Positions 25,113 to 34,815 of a DNA stretch of 64,000 nucleotides are shown in pieces; position 1 is the stretch's first letter; each line of letters opens with the position of its first letter. Under the pieces are notes generated by a model that did not search any database, was not told where the DNA came from, and was given only the letters and a program-made list of their open reading frames with translations. Made by a program: the position numbers and the translations under genes. This stretch comes from Pseudomonas matsuisoli. Its GTDB lineage: Bacteria; Pseudomonadota; Gammaproteobacteria; Pseudomonadales; Pseudomonadaceae. The stretch lies in assembly GCF_014647635.1 (NCBI RefSeq), contig NZ_BMPO01000001.1:248001-312000 (forward strand), read 5' to 3'.

Positions 25113-27386
25113 TCAGACGCGTCGCGCGTAGTGCTTGAGCATGCTGGGTACGTCCAGGATCAACGCGATTCGGCCATCACCGGTGATCGTTGCACCTGAC
25201 ATCCCCGGCGTCCCCTGGAGCATTTTGCCCAGTGGTTTGATGACCACTTCTTCCTGGCCAACCAGTTGATCGACGACGAAACCGATCCGTTGCGTTCCGA
25301 CCGACAGGATGACGACATGCCCCTCCCGTTGCTCCTCGTGACCTGCGGCCTTGACCAGCCAGCGCTTGAGGTAGAACAACGGCAGCGCCTTGTCCCGTAC
25401 GATCACGACTTCCTGACCGTCGACGACGTTGGTGCGCGACAGGTCCAGGTGGAATATCTCGTTCACGTTCACCAGCGGGAAGGCGAATGCCTGATCCGCC
25501 AGCATGACCATCAGTGTAGGCATGATGGCGAGGGTAAGCGGCACCTTGATGACGATGCGCGAACCTTGCCCCTTTTGCGAGAAGACGTTCACCGTGCCGT
25601 TGAGCTGGGTGATCTTCGTCTTCACCACGTCCATGCCGACACCGCGACCGGAAACATCGGAAATTTCAGTCTTGGTCGAAAAGCCCGGCGCGAAGATCAG
25701 GTTGTAGGCTTCCAGATCGGTCAGACGATCCGCCGCGTCCTTGTCCAGCAACCCTTTCTCGACGGCCTTGGACTTGAGCACCGCAGCGTCCATTCCCTTG
25801 CCGTCGTCGGTGATCATCAACAGGATGTGGTCACCCTCTTGCTCGGCAGACAAGACAACGCGGCCCGTGCGGGATTTACCTGCGGCCTCGCGCTCGTCCG
25901 GCGACTCGACACCGTGGTCGACGGCATTACGCACCAAGTGCACCAGTGGGTCGGCCAGCGCCTCGACGAGGTTCTTGTCGAGATCGGTCTCCTCACCCAC
26001 CAGCTCCAGGTTGATCTCTTTCTTCAGGTTGCGAGCCAAGTCGCGAACCAGACGCGGGAAACGACCAAAGACCTTCTTGATCGGCTGCATACGTGTCTTC
26101 ATGACTGACGTTTGCAGGTCCGCGGTAACCACGTCCAGGTTGGAAACGGCCTTCGACATGGCTTCGTCGCCACTGTTGAGACCGAGCCGCACCAGACGGT
26201 TACGCACCAATACCAGCTCACCCACCATGTTCATGATTTCGTCGAGACGCGCCGTGTCTACCCGCACGGTGGTTTCGGCTTCACTGGCGACCGGCTTTTC
26301 GCCGGCAGACGCAGGCGATGCAGCTTTGACCGGCTCAGCGGCTTTTGGCACGGGGGCTGGGGCAGGCTTGCTCACAGGCGCTGGCGCCGGTTTAGCAGCC
26401 GCGGGGGGCGGCGTAGCAGGCTTCGGCGCAGCGGGTGGCGGCGACGCTGGTTTAGCAGCCGCGGCGGGGGCTGGCGCGGCAGCGACCGATGGCGCCGCAG
26501 GCGCTTCGAACTTGCCCTTGCCGTGTAACTGATCCAGCAGCGCTTCGAATTCGTCGTCCGTGATTTCATCGCTGGACGCATTGGCCGATGCCGGTACCGG
26601 TGCCGGCGTCGACGCAGGCGCTGGCGCGGCGGCCTCACTAGGGGTGCTGAACTGGCCCTTGCCATGCAGCTGATCGAGCAATGCTTCGAATTCATCATCG
26701 GTGATTTCATCACCACCCGAAGCAGGCGCGCTGGCGGGCGCTGGCGCAGGCGGGCTCACCGGCGCTGCAGCAGCAGGCGATTCGAACTTGCCTTTGCCGT
26801 GCAACTGATCGAGCAACGCTTCAAATTCGTCGTCGGTGATTTCATCGCCGCTGGCCGCGGTCACACTGTCGGCCGCGGGCGGCGCGGGCACCTCGCCCAT
26901 CGCTCCCATCAGCGCTTCGAATTCGGAATCGGAAATCTGCTCGGCAGGCGCTTCGGGTTGAGGCTCGTCCACGACTACCGGCGCCGGTTCGTTTCCGGCC
27001 GGCTCGGCAAGACGCGACAACGCAGCCAGCAACGCTGGCGACGCGGGAACGGGATCACGCCGCTCACGAACCTGGCTGAACATTTCATTGACGGTATCCA
27101 GTGCCTGGAGCACCACATCCATCAACTCGGCATCCACGCGGCGTTCGCCTTTGCGCAAGATGTCGAACACGTTTTCCGCGATATGGCAGCACTCGACCAG
27201 CGCGTTCAGCTGCAGGAAGCCTGCGCCGCCCTTGACGGTGTGGAAGCCACGGAAGATTGCATTGAGCAAATCCATATCGTCCGGACGGCTTTCCAGCTCA
27301 ACCAGCTGCTCGGACAGGAGTTCAAGGATCTCGCCGGCCTCTACCAGGAAGTCCTGGAGGATTTCTTCATCGGCGTCGAAGCTCAT
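25113..27386 (-). CDS. cheA: Chemotaxis histidine kinase CheA with repeated linker motif
   Basis: Phosphorylates CheY and CheB in response to receptor state. 757 residues: HPt domain with phospho-His49 (FRGFHTVKGGAGF), a long Ala/Pro-rich linker (about 130-370), dimerisation domain (VRVDTARLDEIMNMVGELVL), ATPase domain with N box (LVRNAVDHGVES) and G boxes (DDGKGMD, SGRGVGMDVVK), and a C-terminal CheW-like P5 domain. The linker carries three near-identical DEITDDEFEALLDQLHGKG motifs at residues 181, 226 and 273, plus a degenerate one at 151. No standard P2 domain was recognised, so these motifs may serve instead to dock CheY or CheB; that is inference. Confidence 0.97.
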   Translation of the reverse strand: MSFDADEEILQDFLVEAGEILELLSEQLVELESRPDDMDLLNAIFRGFHTVKGGAGFLQLNALVECCHIAENVFDILRKGERRVDAELMDVVLQALDTVNEMFSQVRERRDPVPASPALLAALSRLAEPAGNEPAPVVVDEPQPEAPAEQISDSEFEALMGAMGEVPAPPAADSVTAASGDEITDDEFEALLDQLHGKGKFESPAAAAPVSPPAPAPASAPASGGDEITDDEFEALLDQLHGKGQFSTPSEAAAPAPASTPAPVPASANASSDEITDDEFEALLDQLHGKGKFEAPAAPSVAAAPAPAAAAKPASPPPAAPKPATPPPAAAKPAPAPVSKPAPAPVPKAAEPVKAASPASAGEKPVASEAETTVRVDTARLDEIMNMVGELVLVRNRLVRLGLNSGDEAMSKAVSNLDVVTADLQTSVMKTRMQPIKKVFGRFPRLVRDLARNLKKEINLELVGEETDLDKNLVEALADPLVHLVRNAVDHGVESPDEREAAGKSRTGRVVLSAEQEGDHILLMITDDGKGMDAAVLKSKAVEKGLLDKDAADRLTDLEAYNLIFAPGFSTKTEISDVSGRGVGMDVVKTKITQLNGTVNVFSQKGQGSRIVIKVPLTLAIMPTLMVMLADQAFAFPLVNVNEIFHLDLSRTNVVDGQEVVIVRDKALPLFYLKRWLVKAAGHEEQREGHVVILSVGTQRIGFVVDQLVGQEEVVIKPLGKMLQGTPGMSGATITGDGRIALILDVPSMLKHYARRV
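26508..26936 (-). repeat. Repeated EITDDEFEALLDQLHGKG-coding motif within cheA
   Basis: Three copies of a roughly 21-codon motif with Ala/Pro spacers, at spacings of about 45 and 47 codons, and one degenerate copy upstream (ISDSEFEALMGAM). The DNA of the copies differs mostly at third positions, which indicates that protein sequence is being conserved rather than recent duplication. Confidence 0.88.
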
Positions 27387-27467
27387 TCGTGTGCTCCCTA
27401 AGGGCGTATCGCCATGATCGTTCGTTATTCGAGCGCCGCTCCGGCGTCGATTCAGCGAGCCAGTTCG

Positions 27468-28256
27468 TCAGAAGCCGAGGCTGGACAACAGGTCGTCGAC
27501 GTCATCCTGATTGGAAACGACATCTTCCCGTTTATCGGCATGAATCTGCGGACCTTCACCCTGAGATGATTTTTTTTGCTTCGCCGGTGTTTCTTCAGGA
27601 GTGACCGGTTCATGGCGGATGCCGGCATAGCGGTCCACCTTACTGGCCATAAGCATCAGCTTGAGCAAATCGCTCTCGACGGTCGTGATCAGTTGCGTCA
27701 CGCGCTTGATCACCTGTCCGGTCAGATCCTGGAAATCCTGCGCGAGCAATATCTCGTTAAGGTTCTTAGACAGCTGGTCGCTGTCCTGCAAACCACGGGA
27801 CAGATAAGTCTCGATACGCTTAGCGAGCTCGCGGAATTCATCAGCGCTCATTTCGCGCCGCATGAAACGCTGCCAATCCACCATGAGGCTCTGGGATTCG
27901 TAGCTGATGTAGTTCACTAGCGGAGCGCTCTCTTCCACCAGATCCATGGTCCGGTTCGCGGCTTTTTCGGTCATCTGCACGACGTAAGAAAGCCGATCGG
28001 TGGCATCGGATATCTGCGAAAGCTCCTTGCCATGCTCACCGGGGCTGTCGATTTGCAAACCGACAATCGCGTTGTGCAGCTCACGCGTCAACTTCCCGAC
28101 TTCACGATACACGTGTAGGTCGCGGGCCTGATCGAGCTGATGAATTAAGTGAACGGCTTCGCCGAAATTGCCTGATTCCAGGCTCGACACCAGCTCGCGC
28201 GCATGCTGCTTCAGGGTCGACTCGAAATCGCCCGTCTCTGAATCATTCTTTGCCAT
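27468..28256 (-). CDS. cheZ: CheY-P phosphatase CheZ
   Basis: Dephosphorylates CheY-P to end the motor signal. 262 residues, long and helical, with the conserved catalytic region AQDFQDLTGQVIKRVTQLI (the catalytic Gln lies in DLTGQ). The acidic C-terminal CheY-binding peptide is DDVDDLLSSLGF. The start at 28256 (MAKNDSETGDFES) has GAGGG upstream; a longer open frame overlapping cheY is not used. It begins 19 bp after cheY. Confidence 0.96.
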   Translation of the reverse strand: MAKNDSETGDFESTLKQHARELVSSLESGNFGEAVHLIHQLDQARDLHVYREVGKLTRELHNAIVGLQIDSPGEHGKELSQISDATDRLSYVVQMTEKAANRTMDLVEESAPLVNYISYESQSLMVDWQRFMRREMSADEFRELAKRIETYLSRGLQDSDQLSKNLNEILLAQDFQDLTGQVIKRVTQLITTVESDLLKLMLMASKVDRYAGIRHEPVTPEETPAKQKKSSQGEGPQIHADKREDVVSNQDDVDDLLSSLGF

Positions 28257-28275
28257 GACGCCCTCGCGGCCAGGA

Positions 28276-28662
28276 TCAGCCGTTGACCCGCTCGAAGATC
28301 TTGTCGATCTTTTCTTTGAGAACCTGCGCCGTGAATGGCTTGACGACGTAGCCATTCACCCCGGCCTGAGCGGCCTCGATGATCTGGTCGCGCTTTGCCT
28401 CCGCAGTCACCATAAGCACCGGCAATTGCTTGAGCCGGTCATCCGCCCGCACGGCGCGCAGGAGATCGATACCGGTCATTCCCGGCATATTCCAGTCGGT
28501 CACGAGGAAATCGAAGTTGCCGCTTTGCAGCATCGGCAAAGCGGTGGTGCCATCGTCCGCTTCCGCGGTATTGGTGAAACCAAGATCACGCAGCAGGTTC
28601 TTGATGATACGTCTCATCGTGGAGAAATCGTCCACGATGAGAATCTTCATGTTCTTGTCCAA
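28276..28662 (-). CDS. cheY: Chemotaxis response regulator CheY
   Basis: Binds FliM when phosphorylated and switches motor rotation. A single receiver domain with acidic pair DD (10-11), phospho-acceptor Asp56 (VTDWNMPGM), Thr86 (VLMVTAEAK) and Lys108 (VVKPF). The TTG at 28662 is chosen because GGAGG lies 6 bp before it; the internal ATG four codons later (MKILIVDD, the form usually annotated in Pseudomonas) would be 18 bp from that site. That gives 128 residues instead of 124. The gene is 204 bp downstream of fliA. Confidence 0.95.
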   Translation of the reverse strand: MDKNMKILIVDDFSTMRRIIKNLLRDLGFTNTAEADDGTTALPMLQSGNFDFLVTDWNMPGMTGIDLLRAVRADDRLKQLPVLMVTAEAKRDQIIEAAQAGVNGYVVKPFTAQVLKEKIDKIFERVNG

Positions 28663-28762
28663 TGCGGCCTCCGTACAGTCGCCGTTAAGCCCGTAGTCAT
28701 GTCGGGCTGCGTCATTCTATCGCGGAACAGGCTGAACGCAGCCAGCTCGTCCTTGCAAACAC

Positions 28763-28788
28763 ACGGCGCCCCTTGCTATGGGCGCCGT
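28763..28788 (-). terminator. Hairpin between fliA and cheY
   Basis: A perfect 9-bp stem (ACGGCGCCC / GGGCGCCGT) with an 8-nt loop lies about 80 bp after the fliA stop. No T-run follows on the minus strand, so it may attenuate rather than fully stop read-through into cheY. Confidence 0.55.
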
Positions 28789-28866
28789 CAATCTTCATTC
28801 CCTACATCGACAACGGGCCGGCCGACGAAAACACGTTCAACCGACCCGCCCGGCAATCATTCCCGA

Positions 28867-29610
28867 CTAGCGCGAGCGCCACTCACCCAAACGCGAACGC
28901 AGACGCGCTGCACATTGGCTATGGAGCTGACTCACGCGGGACTCGCTGACACCCAGCACTTCACCGATCTCCTTGAGGTTGAGTTCCTCGTCGTAGTACA
29001 GGGCCAGCACCAGGCGCTCACGCTCCGGGAGGTTGGCGATGGCGTTGGCCAATGCCCCCTGGAAGCGTTCGTCTTCCAGATCACGCGACGGGCCATGATG
29101 AGTCGTGCCATGGTCCTCGTCGTCACTGAATTCGCCTTCCTGTAGCAGGTCGTCGAAGCTGAACAGACGGCTGCCCTGGGTATCGCTGAGAATCGAGTAA
29201 TACTCCTCGAGGCTCATATTCAATTCGGCAGCAACTTCCTGATCTTTAGCGTCGCGGCCGGTTCTTGCTTCAACGGCGCGAATGGCATCGCTGACCATGC
29301 GGCTATTGCGATGCACCGAGCGCGGCGCCCAGTCGCCCTTGCGGACTTCGTCGAGCATCGCCCCGCGGATGCGAATACCGGCGTAGGTCTCAAAACTTGC
29401 GCCCTTGCCCGCGTCGTACTTCTTGGCCGCTTCGAGCAGGCCGATCATGCCGGCCTGCATCAGGTCCTCGACCTGCACGCTGGCTGGCAGACGGGCCAGC
29501 AGGTGGTAGGCAATCCGCTTGACCAGCGGCGAATAACGCTCGATGAGCTGATGCTGCGAATCCTTCGCCGAAGCTTTGCTGTACATACGAAGTCCACTGG
29601 CTGCTGACAT
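28867..29610 (-). CDS. fliA: Flagellar sigma factor sigma-28
   Basis: Directs RNA polymerase to late flagellar genes such as fliC. 247 residues with region 2 (YSPLVKRIAYHLLARLPASV, EDLMQAGMIGLLEAAKKYDA), region 3 and a region 4 helix-turn-helix (LNLKEIGEVLGVSESRVSQLHSQ). Activity is normally held off by the anti-sigma FlgM, which is not in this window. It starts 4 bp after the fleN stop. A sigma-28 site upstream of fliC at 61799-61824 is its evident local target. Confidence 0.97.
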   Translation of the reverse strand: MSAASGLRMYSKASAKDSQHQLIERYSPLVKRIAYHLLARLPASVQVEDLMQAGMIGLLEAAKKYDAGKGASFETYAGIRIRGAMLDEVRKGDWAPRSVHRNSRMVSDAIRAVEARTGRDAKDQEVAAELNMSLEEYYSILSDTQGSRLFSFDDLLQEGEFSDDEDHGTTHHGPSRDLEDERFQGALANAIANLPERERLVLALYYDEELNLKEIGEVLGVSESRVSQLHSQCAARLRSRLGEWRSR

Positions 29611-29614
29611 GGGA

Positions 29615-30436
29615 TTAGCCCGCTACGGGTTGTTGGACGAGACGTTCGACGAAGAACTCCAGATGACCGCGTGGGTTGGCCGGGAGCGGCCAACTGTCGA
29701 CCTTCTGGGCGATCGACTTGAACGCCAGGGCGCATTTCGAACGAGGAAAGGCTTCATAAACGGCCCGTTGTTTCTGCACCGCCTTGCGTACCGATTCATC
29801 GTAGGGAACTGCTCCCACGTACTGCAGCGCCACGTCCAGAAAGCGGTCCGTGACCTTGGTCAGCTTAGCAAACAGATTGCGACCTTCCTGCGGGCTGTGG
29901 GCCATGTTGGCCAGCACGCGGAAGCGATTCATGCCGAAGTCGCGATTCAGCAATTTAATGAGCGCGTAGGCGTCGGTGATCGACGTTGGCTCGTCGCATA
30001 CGACGACTAGCACTTCTTGTGCCGCGCGCACGAAGCTCACGACGGCATCGCCAATACCGGCCGCGGTATCGATGACCAGAACATCGAGGTTCTCGCTGAT
30101 TTCGCTGAACGCCTGGATCAGGCCGGCGTGCTGCATCGGCGAAAGCTGCACCATGCTTTGCGTACCCGAGGCGGCCGGCACGATGCGGATGCCTCCCGGA
30201 CCTTGCAGCAGTACGTCGCGCAGGTCGCACTCCCCGTTGATGACGTCCGCGAGCGTGCGCTTAGGCGCAAGGCCCAGCAGCACGTCGACGTTGGCCAGCC
30301 CCAAGTCGGCATCGAGCAACATGACGCGACGGCCCAGATCGGCCAGCGCCAAGGAAAGATTGACGGATACGTTGGTCTTACCGACCCCGCCCTTTCCGCC
30401 AGTTACCGCGATGACCTGTACAGGGTGCATGCCCAT
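29615..30436 (-). CDS. fleN: Flagellar number regulator FleN (FlhG), MinD/ParA family
   Basis: ATPase that limits flagella to the right number, in Pseudomonas by antagonising FleQ. 273 residues with the deviant Walker A GGKGGVGKTNVSV at about 13-25, DADLGLANVDVLLGL, and DVLVIDTAAGIGDAVVSF as Walker B. Two closely spaced ATGs (30436 and 30430) are possible starts. It lies between flhF and fliA, the standard order in polar flagellates. Confidence 0.96.
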   Translation of the reverse strand: MGMHPVQVIAVTGGKGGVGKTNVSVNLSLALADLGRRVMLLDADLGLANVDVLLGLAPKRTLADVINGECDLRDVLLQGPGGIRIVPAASGTQSMVQLSPMQHAGLIQAFSEISENLDVLVIDTAAGIGDAVVSFVRAAQEVLVVVCDEPTSITDAYALIKLLNRDFGMNRFRVLANMAHSPQEGRNLFAKLTKVTDRFLDVALQYVGAVPYDESVRKAVQKQRAVYEAFPRSKCALAFKSIAQKVDSWPLPANPRGHLEFFVERLVQQPVAG

Positions 30437-30511
30437 GGTTTTGCTTACCTATGTCCGGTGTGTAGCACAGCACTCCTGAGAGGCTGTCGTTTCGTTCGTG
30501 TCGACCGACGT

Positions 30512-31831
30512 TTACCCGGCGCGGCGCCCGGAGTAGAGGCCGGAGAACATCTCGGCCATCACATCTTCACTGGGCTCCACATCGCTTTGCAGACTTACCG
30601 CACGGCTGACCAGCTGGTGAGGCTTGGGAAGCTGGATGTCATCGGGAATCTTTGGTCCATCGGTGACGTAGGCTACCGGCAGCTGGTGTCCAATTGCCAG
30701 CGCCAAAATCTCGCCGAGACTTCCTGCTTCATCCAGCTTAGTCAGAATGCAACCTGCCAACCCACACCGCTTGTAACCGTGATACGCCGCTTTCAGCACT
30801 TGGCTCTGGCTAGTAGCCGCCAGGACCAAGTAGTTGCGAGCGTTAATTTTCCGACTCGCTAATGACTCCAGTTGCAAACGCAGTGCCGGATCGTTCGCCG
30901 GGAGACCAGCGGTATCGATCAAGACGACACGCTTCTTCATCAACGGCGCAATGGTCTGCACCAACGATACGCCCGGATCGACCTGAACCACCGGAACATT
31001 AAGGATACGGCCGAGCGTCTTGAGCTGCTCCTGAGCACCGATACGGAAACTGTCCATGCTGACGATGGCAATATTTTGCGAGCCGTACTTCAGCACGTAG
31101 CGCGCCGCAAGCTTTGCAAGCGTAGTCGTTTTACCGGAACCTGCCGGCCCGACGAGCGCAATCACACCGCCCTCTTCCAAGGGTTCCTGCTCGGTCGTGC
31201 GAATGCCCTGAGCGAGGTACGCCAGAACCAGGCGCCAGGATTTGCGCGCATCAGCGACATGCGCCACTTTCTCCAGCAGGCGACGCGCCAATTCGGCGGG
31301 CAAGCCCATGCGCTGCAAGCGGCGCCAGAGGCTCGCCTGCTGCGGACGCATGTTCTGGGTCTGGCTCCAGGCAAAGGAGCCCAACTGCATTTCCAGCAAC
31401 TCGCGCAGGCCATTCAGTTCGCTACGCATGGCGTCGAGGGCGCGCGTGTCGGATGCAGCCGCAACAGGTGCTGGCGCCTGGGCCGGCTGCGCCTTGGCGA
31501 CCGGAACCGCCGCGACCATCGAAGCCGGAAGCTCGGGTGCGATCAGTGATTCGTTGGCGAACAGCTGGCGGTCCTTCACGGTACCTTCTTCGCGCTGCGA
31601 CAGCTCAGCATGAGCGCTGGCGATCTTCGCCTGCGTCTTGCGCAGTTCGGCTTCCAGCGCCGCGTTCGGCTTCGCCGGTTGCGCTGGCATCTGGTAATCG
31701 ATGGCGGCCGTCAGTTCAACGCCTCCCGCAACCTTGCGGTTGCCGATGATGGCGGCATCGGCGCCCAGTTCATCACGAACCAGCTTCATGGCGGTACGCA
31801 TATCGGCGGCGAAGAAACGTTTGACTTGCAT
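30512..31831 (-). CDS. flhF: Flagellar positioning GTPase FlhF
   Basis: SRP-type GTPase that marks the pole where the flagellum is built. 439 residues: a variable N-terminal basic domain (MQVKRFFAADMRTAMKLVRD), a low-complexity linker, and the NG domain with G1 VGPAGSGKTTTLAKLA, VLIDTAGLPANDPALR (G3) and LTKLDEAGSLGE (G4). It starts 12 bp after flhA and precedes fleN. Confidence 0.96.
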   Translation of the reverse strand: MQVKRFFAADMRTAMKLVRDELGADAAIIGNRKVAGGVELTAAIDYQMPAQPAKPNAALEAELRKTQAKIASAHAELSQREEGTVKDRQLFANESLIAPELPASMVAAVPVAKAQPAQAPAPVAAASDTRALDAMRSELNGLRELLEMQLGSFAWSQTQNMRPQQASLWRRLQRMGLPAELARRLLEKVAHVADARKSWRLVLAYLAQGIRTTEQEPLEEGGVIALVGPAGSGKTTTLAKLAARYVLKYGSQNIAIVSMDSFRIGAQEQLKTLGRILNVPVVQVDPGVSLVQTIAPLMKKRVVLIDTAGLPANDPALRLQLESLASRKINARNYLVLAATSQSQVLKAAYHGYKRCGLAGCILTKLDEAGSLGEILALAIGHQLPVAYVTDGPKIPDDIQLPKPHQLVSRAVSLQSDVEPSEDVMAEMFSGLYSGRRAG

Positions 31832-31843
31832 GGCCTATTGACC

Positions 31844-33973
31844 TCAGTTCTGTCCCACAGTGGCGACAATGGTGACTTGCTTGTTGTCCGGGATTTCCTG
31901 ATACGCCAGCACATGGATGTTCGGGACTGCCAGTCGAGCGAAGCGGGAAAGCATCGCTCGGACCGGACCGGCTACCAGCAGAACCGCTGGCTTACCGAAC
32001 ATTTCTTGACGCTGAGCTGCATCTACCAGGGACCGTTGCAACTTCTCTGCCATTCCGGGCTCGAGGAGGATTCCATCCTCGGTACCCTGTCCGGCTCTCT
32101 GCAAGCTACTGAGCAATATCTGTTCCAAACGCGGGTCTAGCGTGATCACAGGCAGCTCCGGCTCTAGTCCCACAACGGTTTGCACGATCGAGCGAGACAA
32201 CGCGACACGTACCGCAGCTACCATCGCGGCGGGATCTTGACTCCGCGCGGAGACGTTCGCGATGGCCTCAGCGATGGTCCGAATGTCGCGAACCGGTACC
32301 TGCTCCTGCAACAGCGCCTGAAGTACCTTGAGCAGGGTTGAAAGCGACACCATGCCCGGCACCAGTTCTTCGGCCAGCTTCGGCGAGCTTTTCGCCAGCA
32401 ATTGCATCAATTGCTGGACTTCTTCATGGCCCAACAGCTCGTGAGCATGCTTGTGCAGAACTTGGTTCAAGTGCGTCGCGACGACAGTACTCGCGTCAAC
32501 CACCGTGTAACCGAGCGACTGCGCCTGGTCACGCTGATGCACTTCGATCCATACCGCTTCCAGGCCGAACGCCGGATCCTTGGCGGCGATGCCGTTGAGG
32601 GTGCCGAATACCTGGCCAGGGTTGATCGCCAGTTCGCGATCTGGATACACCTCGGCTTCCGCCAGGCTCACGCCCATTAGCGTCAAGCGATAGGCGTTCG
32701 GTTGCAGGTCGAGGTTGTCGCGGATGTGTACCGACGGCATCAGGAAGCCCATTTCCTGCGACAACTTCTTGCGAACACCTTTGATGCGAGCGAGCAGCTG
32801 GCCGCCTTGGTTGCGATCCACCAGCGGAATCAGGCGGTAGCCGACTTCCAGACCAACCAGGTCAACCGGCGTAACGTCGTCCCAGCCCAGTTCTTTGGTT
32901 TCCTGCGCGCGTTGCGCCGGCAGCAGTTCCTGCTGTTGCTTCTGTGCTTCGAGTTGCTTGGTTTCAACTTCTTTCTTCTGCTGACGCTTCCAGATCATCC
33001 AAGCGCCGCCAGCGGCCAGAGCACCAAGGCCCATGAACGGCAGGTGCGGCATGCCAGGCACGGCCCCCATCACCAGCAGGATCGACGAAGCAACGGCCAA
33101 CGCTTTAGGCGAGGCGAAAATCTGGCGATTGACCTGTTGACCCATGTCTTCGGCAGACGATACGCGGGTCACCATGATCGCGGCGGCAACCGAGAGCAGC
33201 AGCGAAGGAATCTGAGCGACGAGGCCGTCACCGATGACGAGCAAGGCATAGATCTTGGCAGCGTCGCCGAACGACAGGCTGTACTGGATCATGCCGATGC
33301 CCATACCGCCGAGCAGGGTCACGAACATGATCAACAGGCCAGCGATCGCGTCACCACGGACGAACTTGCTCGCACCGTCCATGGAACCGTAGAAGTCGGC
33401 TTCCTGGGCAACGTCGGCACGTCGAGTCTTCGCGGTGTCCTGATCGATCAAACCAGCGTTGAGGTCGGCGTCGATCGCCATCTGCTTACCAGGCATGGCG
33501 TCGAGGGTGAAGCGTGCGCTCACCTCGGCGATACGGCCAGCACCCTTGGTGACTACGACGAAGTTGATGATCATGAGGATCGCGAACACCACGACACCGA
33601 CGACGTAGTTGCCGCCGATCACCACTTCACCGAACGCCTGGATCACATAACCGGCTGCGTCATGGCCTTCCTGACCATGCAGCAAGACGACACGAGTCGA
33701 CGCGATGTTCAGCGCCAGACGCATCAAGGTCGCGACGAGCAAAATCGTCGGGAACACCGCGAAATCCAAGGGCCGCAGCGCGTAAACCGCCACCAGCAGC
33801 ACCACGATGGACAGTGCGATGTTGAAGGTAAAGAAGAGGTCGAGCAGGAACGTCGGCATCGGCAGGGTCATCATGCCGAGCAACATCAACACTAACAGCG
33901 GGATGCCAAGGTTGCCGCGACCCATGGTCATGGCACCGGCACGTACATTCCCTATCGTTAGGCTTCGGTTCAC
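31844..33973 (-). CDS. flhA: Flagellar export gate protein FlhA
   Basis: Nonameric export gate of the flagellar type III apparatus. 709 residues with eight N-terminal membrane helices, the FHIPEP-family signature in the cytoplasmic loop (RIAEVSARFTLDAMPGKQMA), and a C-terminal domain (from about 350) that receives chaperone-substrate complexes. The start is GTG at 33973, 5-6 bp after GAGGAGA. It begins a transcription unit with flhF and fleN; a sigma-54 site lies 70-84 bp upstream. Confidence 0.97.
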   Translation of the reverse strand: MNRSLTIGNVRAGAMTMGRGNLGIPLLVLMLLGMMTLPMPTFLLDLFFTFNIALSIVVLLVAVYALRPLDFAVFPTILLVATLMRLALNIASTRVVLLHGQEGHDAAGYVIQAFGEVVIGGNYVVGVVVFAILMIINFVVVTKGAGRIAEVSARFTLDAMPGKQMAIDADLNAGLIDQDTAKTRRADVAQEADFYGSMDGASKFVRGDAIAGLLIMFVTLLGGMGIGMIQYSLSFGDAAKIYALLVIGDGLVAQIPSLLLSVAAAIMVTRVSSAEDMGQQVNRQIFASPKALAVASSILLVMGAVPGMPHLPFMGLGALAAGGAWMIWKRQQKKEVETKQLEAQKQQQELLPAQRAQETKELGWDDVTPVDLVGLEVGYRLIPLVDRNQGGQLLARIKGVRKKLSQEMGFLMPSVHIRDNLDLQPNAYRLTLMGVSLAEAEVYPDRELAINPGQVFGTLNGIAAKDPAFGLEAVWIEVHQRDQAQSLGYTVVDASTVVATHLNQVLHKHAHELLGHEEVQQLMQLLAKSSPKLAEELVPGMVSLSTLLKVLQALLQEQVPVRDIRTIAEAIANVSARSQDPAAMVAAVRVALSRSIVQTVVGLEPELPVITLDPRLEQILLSSLQRAGQGTEDGILLEPGMAEKLQRSLVDAAQRQEMFGKPAVLLVAGPVRAMLSRFARLAVPNIHVLAYQEIPDNKQVTIVATVGQN

Positions 33974-34042
33974 TGTCTCTCCTCGCGCGGCGACGCCGCT
34001 GAACGATCTTTTGACGCCTGAGCGTCTCGCGACGAGGGTTTT

Positions 34043-34057
34043 GCAAGAAACCGTCCA
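34043..34057 (-). promoter_or_regulatory. Sigma-54 promoter of flhA
   Basis: Minus strand TGGACGGTTTCTTGC: the -24 GG and -12 GC are exactly 10 bp apart and the -12 box TTGC is perfect, while the -24 box differs at two positions from TGGCAC. The site lies 70 bp before the flhA start. In P. aeruginosa flhA belongs to the FleQ/RpoN class, which supports the call. Confidence 0.65.
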
Positions 34058-34268
34058 ACTCTAAAAATATGTGTAGATCAATGCCATGAGAGCCTGTCCA
34101 TGGCCTCGCGAGCGAGTGGCGTGCGAGTCGAAAATGAGCGGGCCGATCGAACTGGCGCTCCAGCTTGGGTTTAACACGGCAGGTCTGAACTGGCTCTGAG
34201 AATGATTCGCGAACTGGAGGCGCCGTGGCTAGTCAGAAAAGACTGAGCTCAACAGAAGGAAAACGGTA

Positions 34269-34793
34269 ATGAAGAAATGGATGATCGCCCTTGCGGGCTG
34301 CTCCGCACTGGCCTTGAACGCGCAGGCTGCCGATAAAGAAGTCACGCTGAATGCCGTCGACGCCAAAGGCGTCGGCGCGGCTGTCGGCACCGTTACCATT
34401 CACGCTACTGACTATGGGCTGGTCTTCACCCCCCACCTGGAAAAAATGGAGCCGGGCGTTCACGGGTTTCACATCCACGCCAAAGGCAGCTGCGAACCTG
34501 CCGACGTGGATGGCAAGCCAACCGCCGCTGGCGCCGCTGGCGGCCATTGGGACCCGGAGAAAACCGGCAAGCACGATTTCCCCTGGGGCGACGGCCACAA
34601 GGGCGACTTGCCGGCCTTGTTCGTGACCGCCGACGGCAAAGCGACTCAACCCGTGCTCGCACCACGCATCAAGGGCCTCGACGAAATCGAAGGATTGGCG
34701 ATGATGGTACATGCGGGTGGCGACAACCATTCCGACCATCCCAAACCGCTGGGCGGCGGCGCCGGACGGGTCGCGTGCGGGGTGATTAAGTAG
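34269..34793 (+). CDS. sodC: Periplasmic copper/zinc superoxide dismutase
   Basis: Converts superoxide to peroxide and oxygen in the periplasm. 174 residues with a signal peptide ([20 protein letters not shown]). Metal ligands are visible in [12 protein letters not shown] (copper His pair and disulfide Cys), GGHWDP...[15 protein letters not shown] (bridging His and zinc ligands) and [11 protein letters not shown]. The second disulfide Cys lies in [15 protein letters not shown] lies 8-9 bp before the ATG. It is the only + strand gene between flhA and flhB, so it splits the export genes and is not part of the flagellar operons. Confidence 0.97.
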   Translation: MKKWMIALAGCSALALNAQAADKEVTLNAVDAKGVGAAVGTVTIHATDYGLVFTPHLEKMEPGVHGFHIHAKGSCEPADVDGKPTAAGAAGGHWDPEKTGKHDFPWGDGHKGDLPALFVTADGKATQPVLAPRIKGLDEIEGLAMMVHAGGDNHSDHPKPLGGGAGRVACGVIK

Positions 34794-34815
34794 CTAGACG
34801 ATGGTCTCGCCTTCT

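Noticed and set aside
32702-33895. 397-residue plus-strand open frame across flhA
   Set aside because: Shadow of flhA on the opposite strand; His/Arg/Gln-rich with no domain, while the minus-strand frame gives a perfect FlhA.
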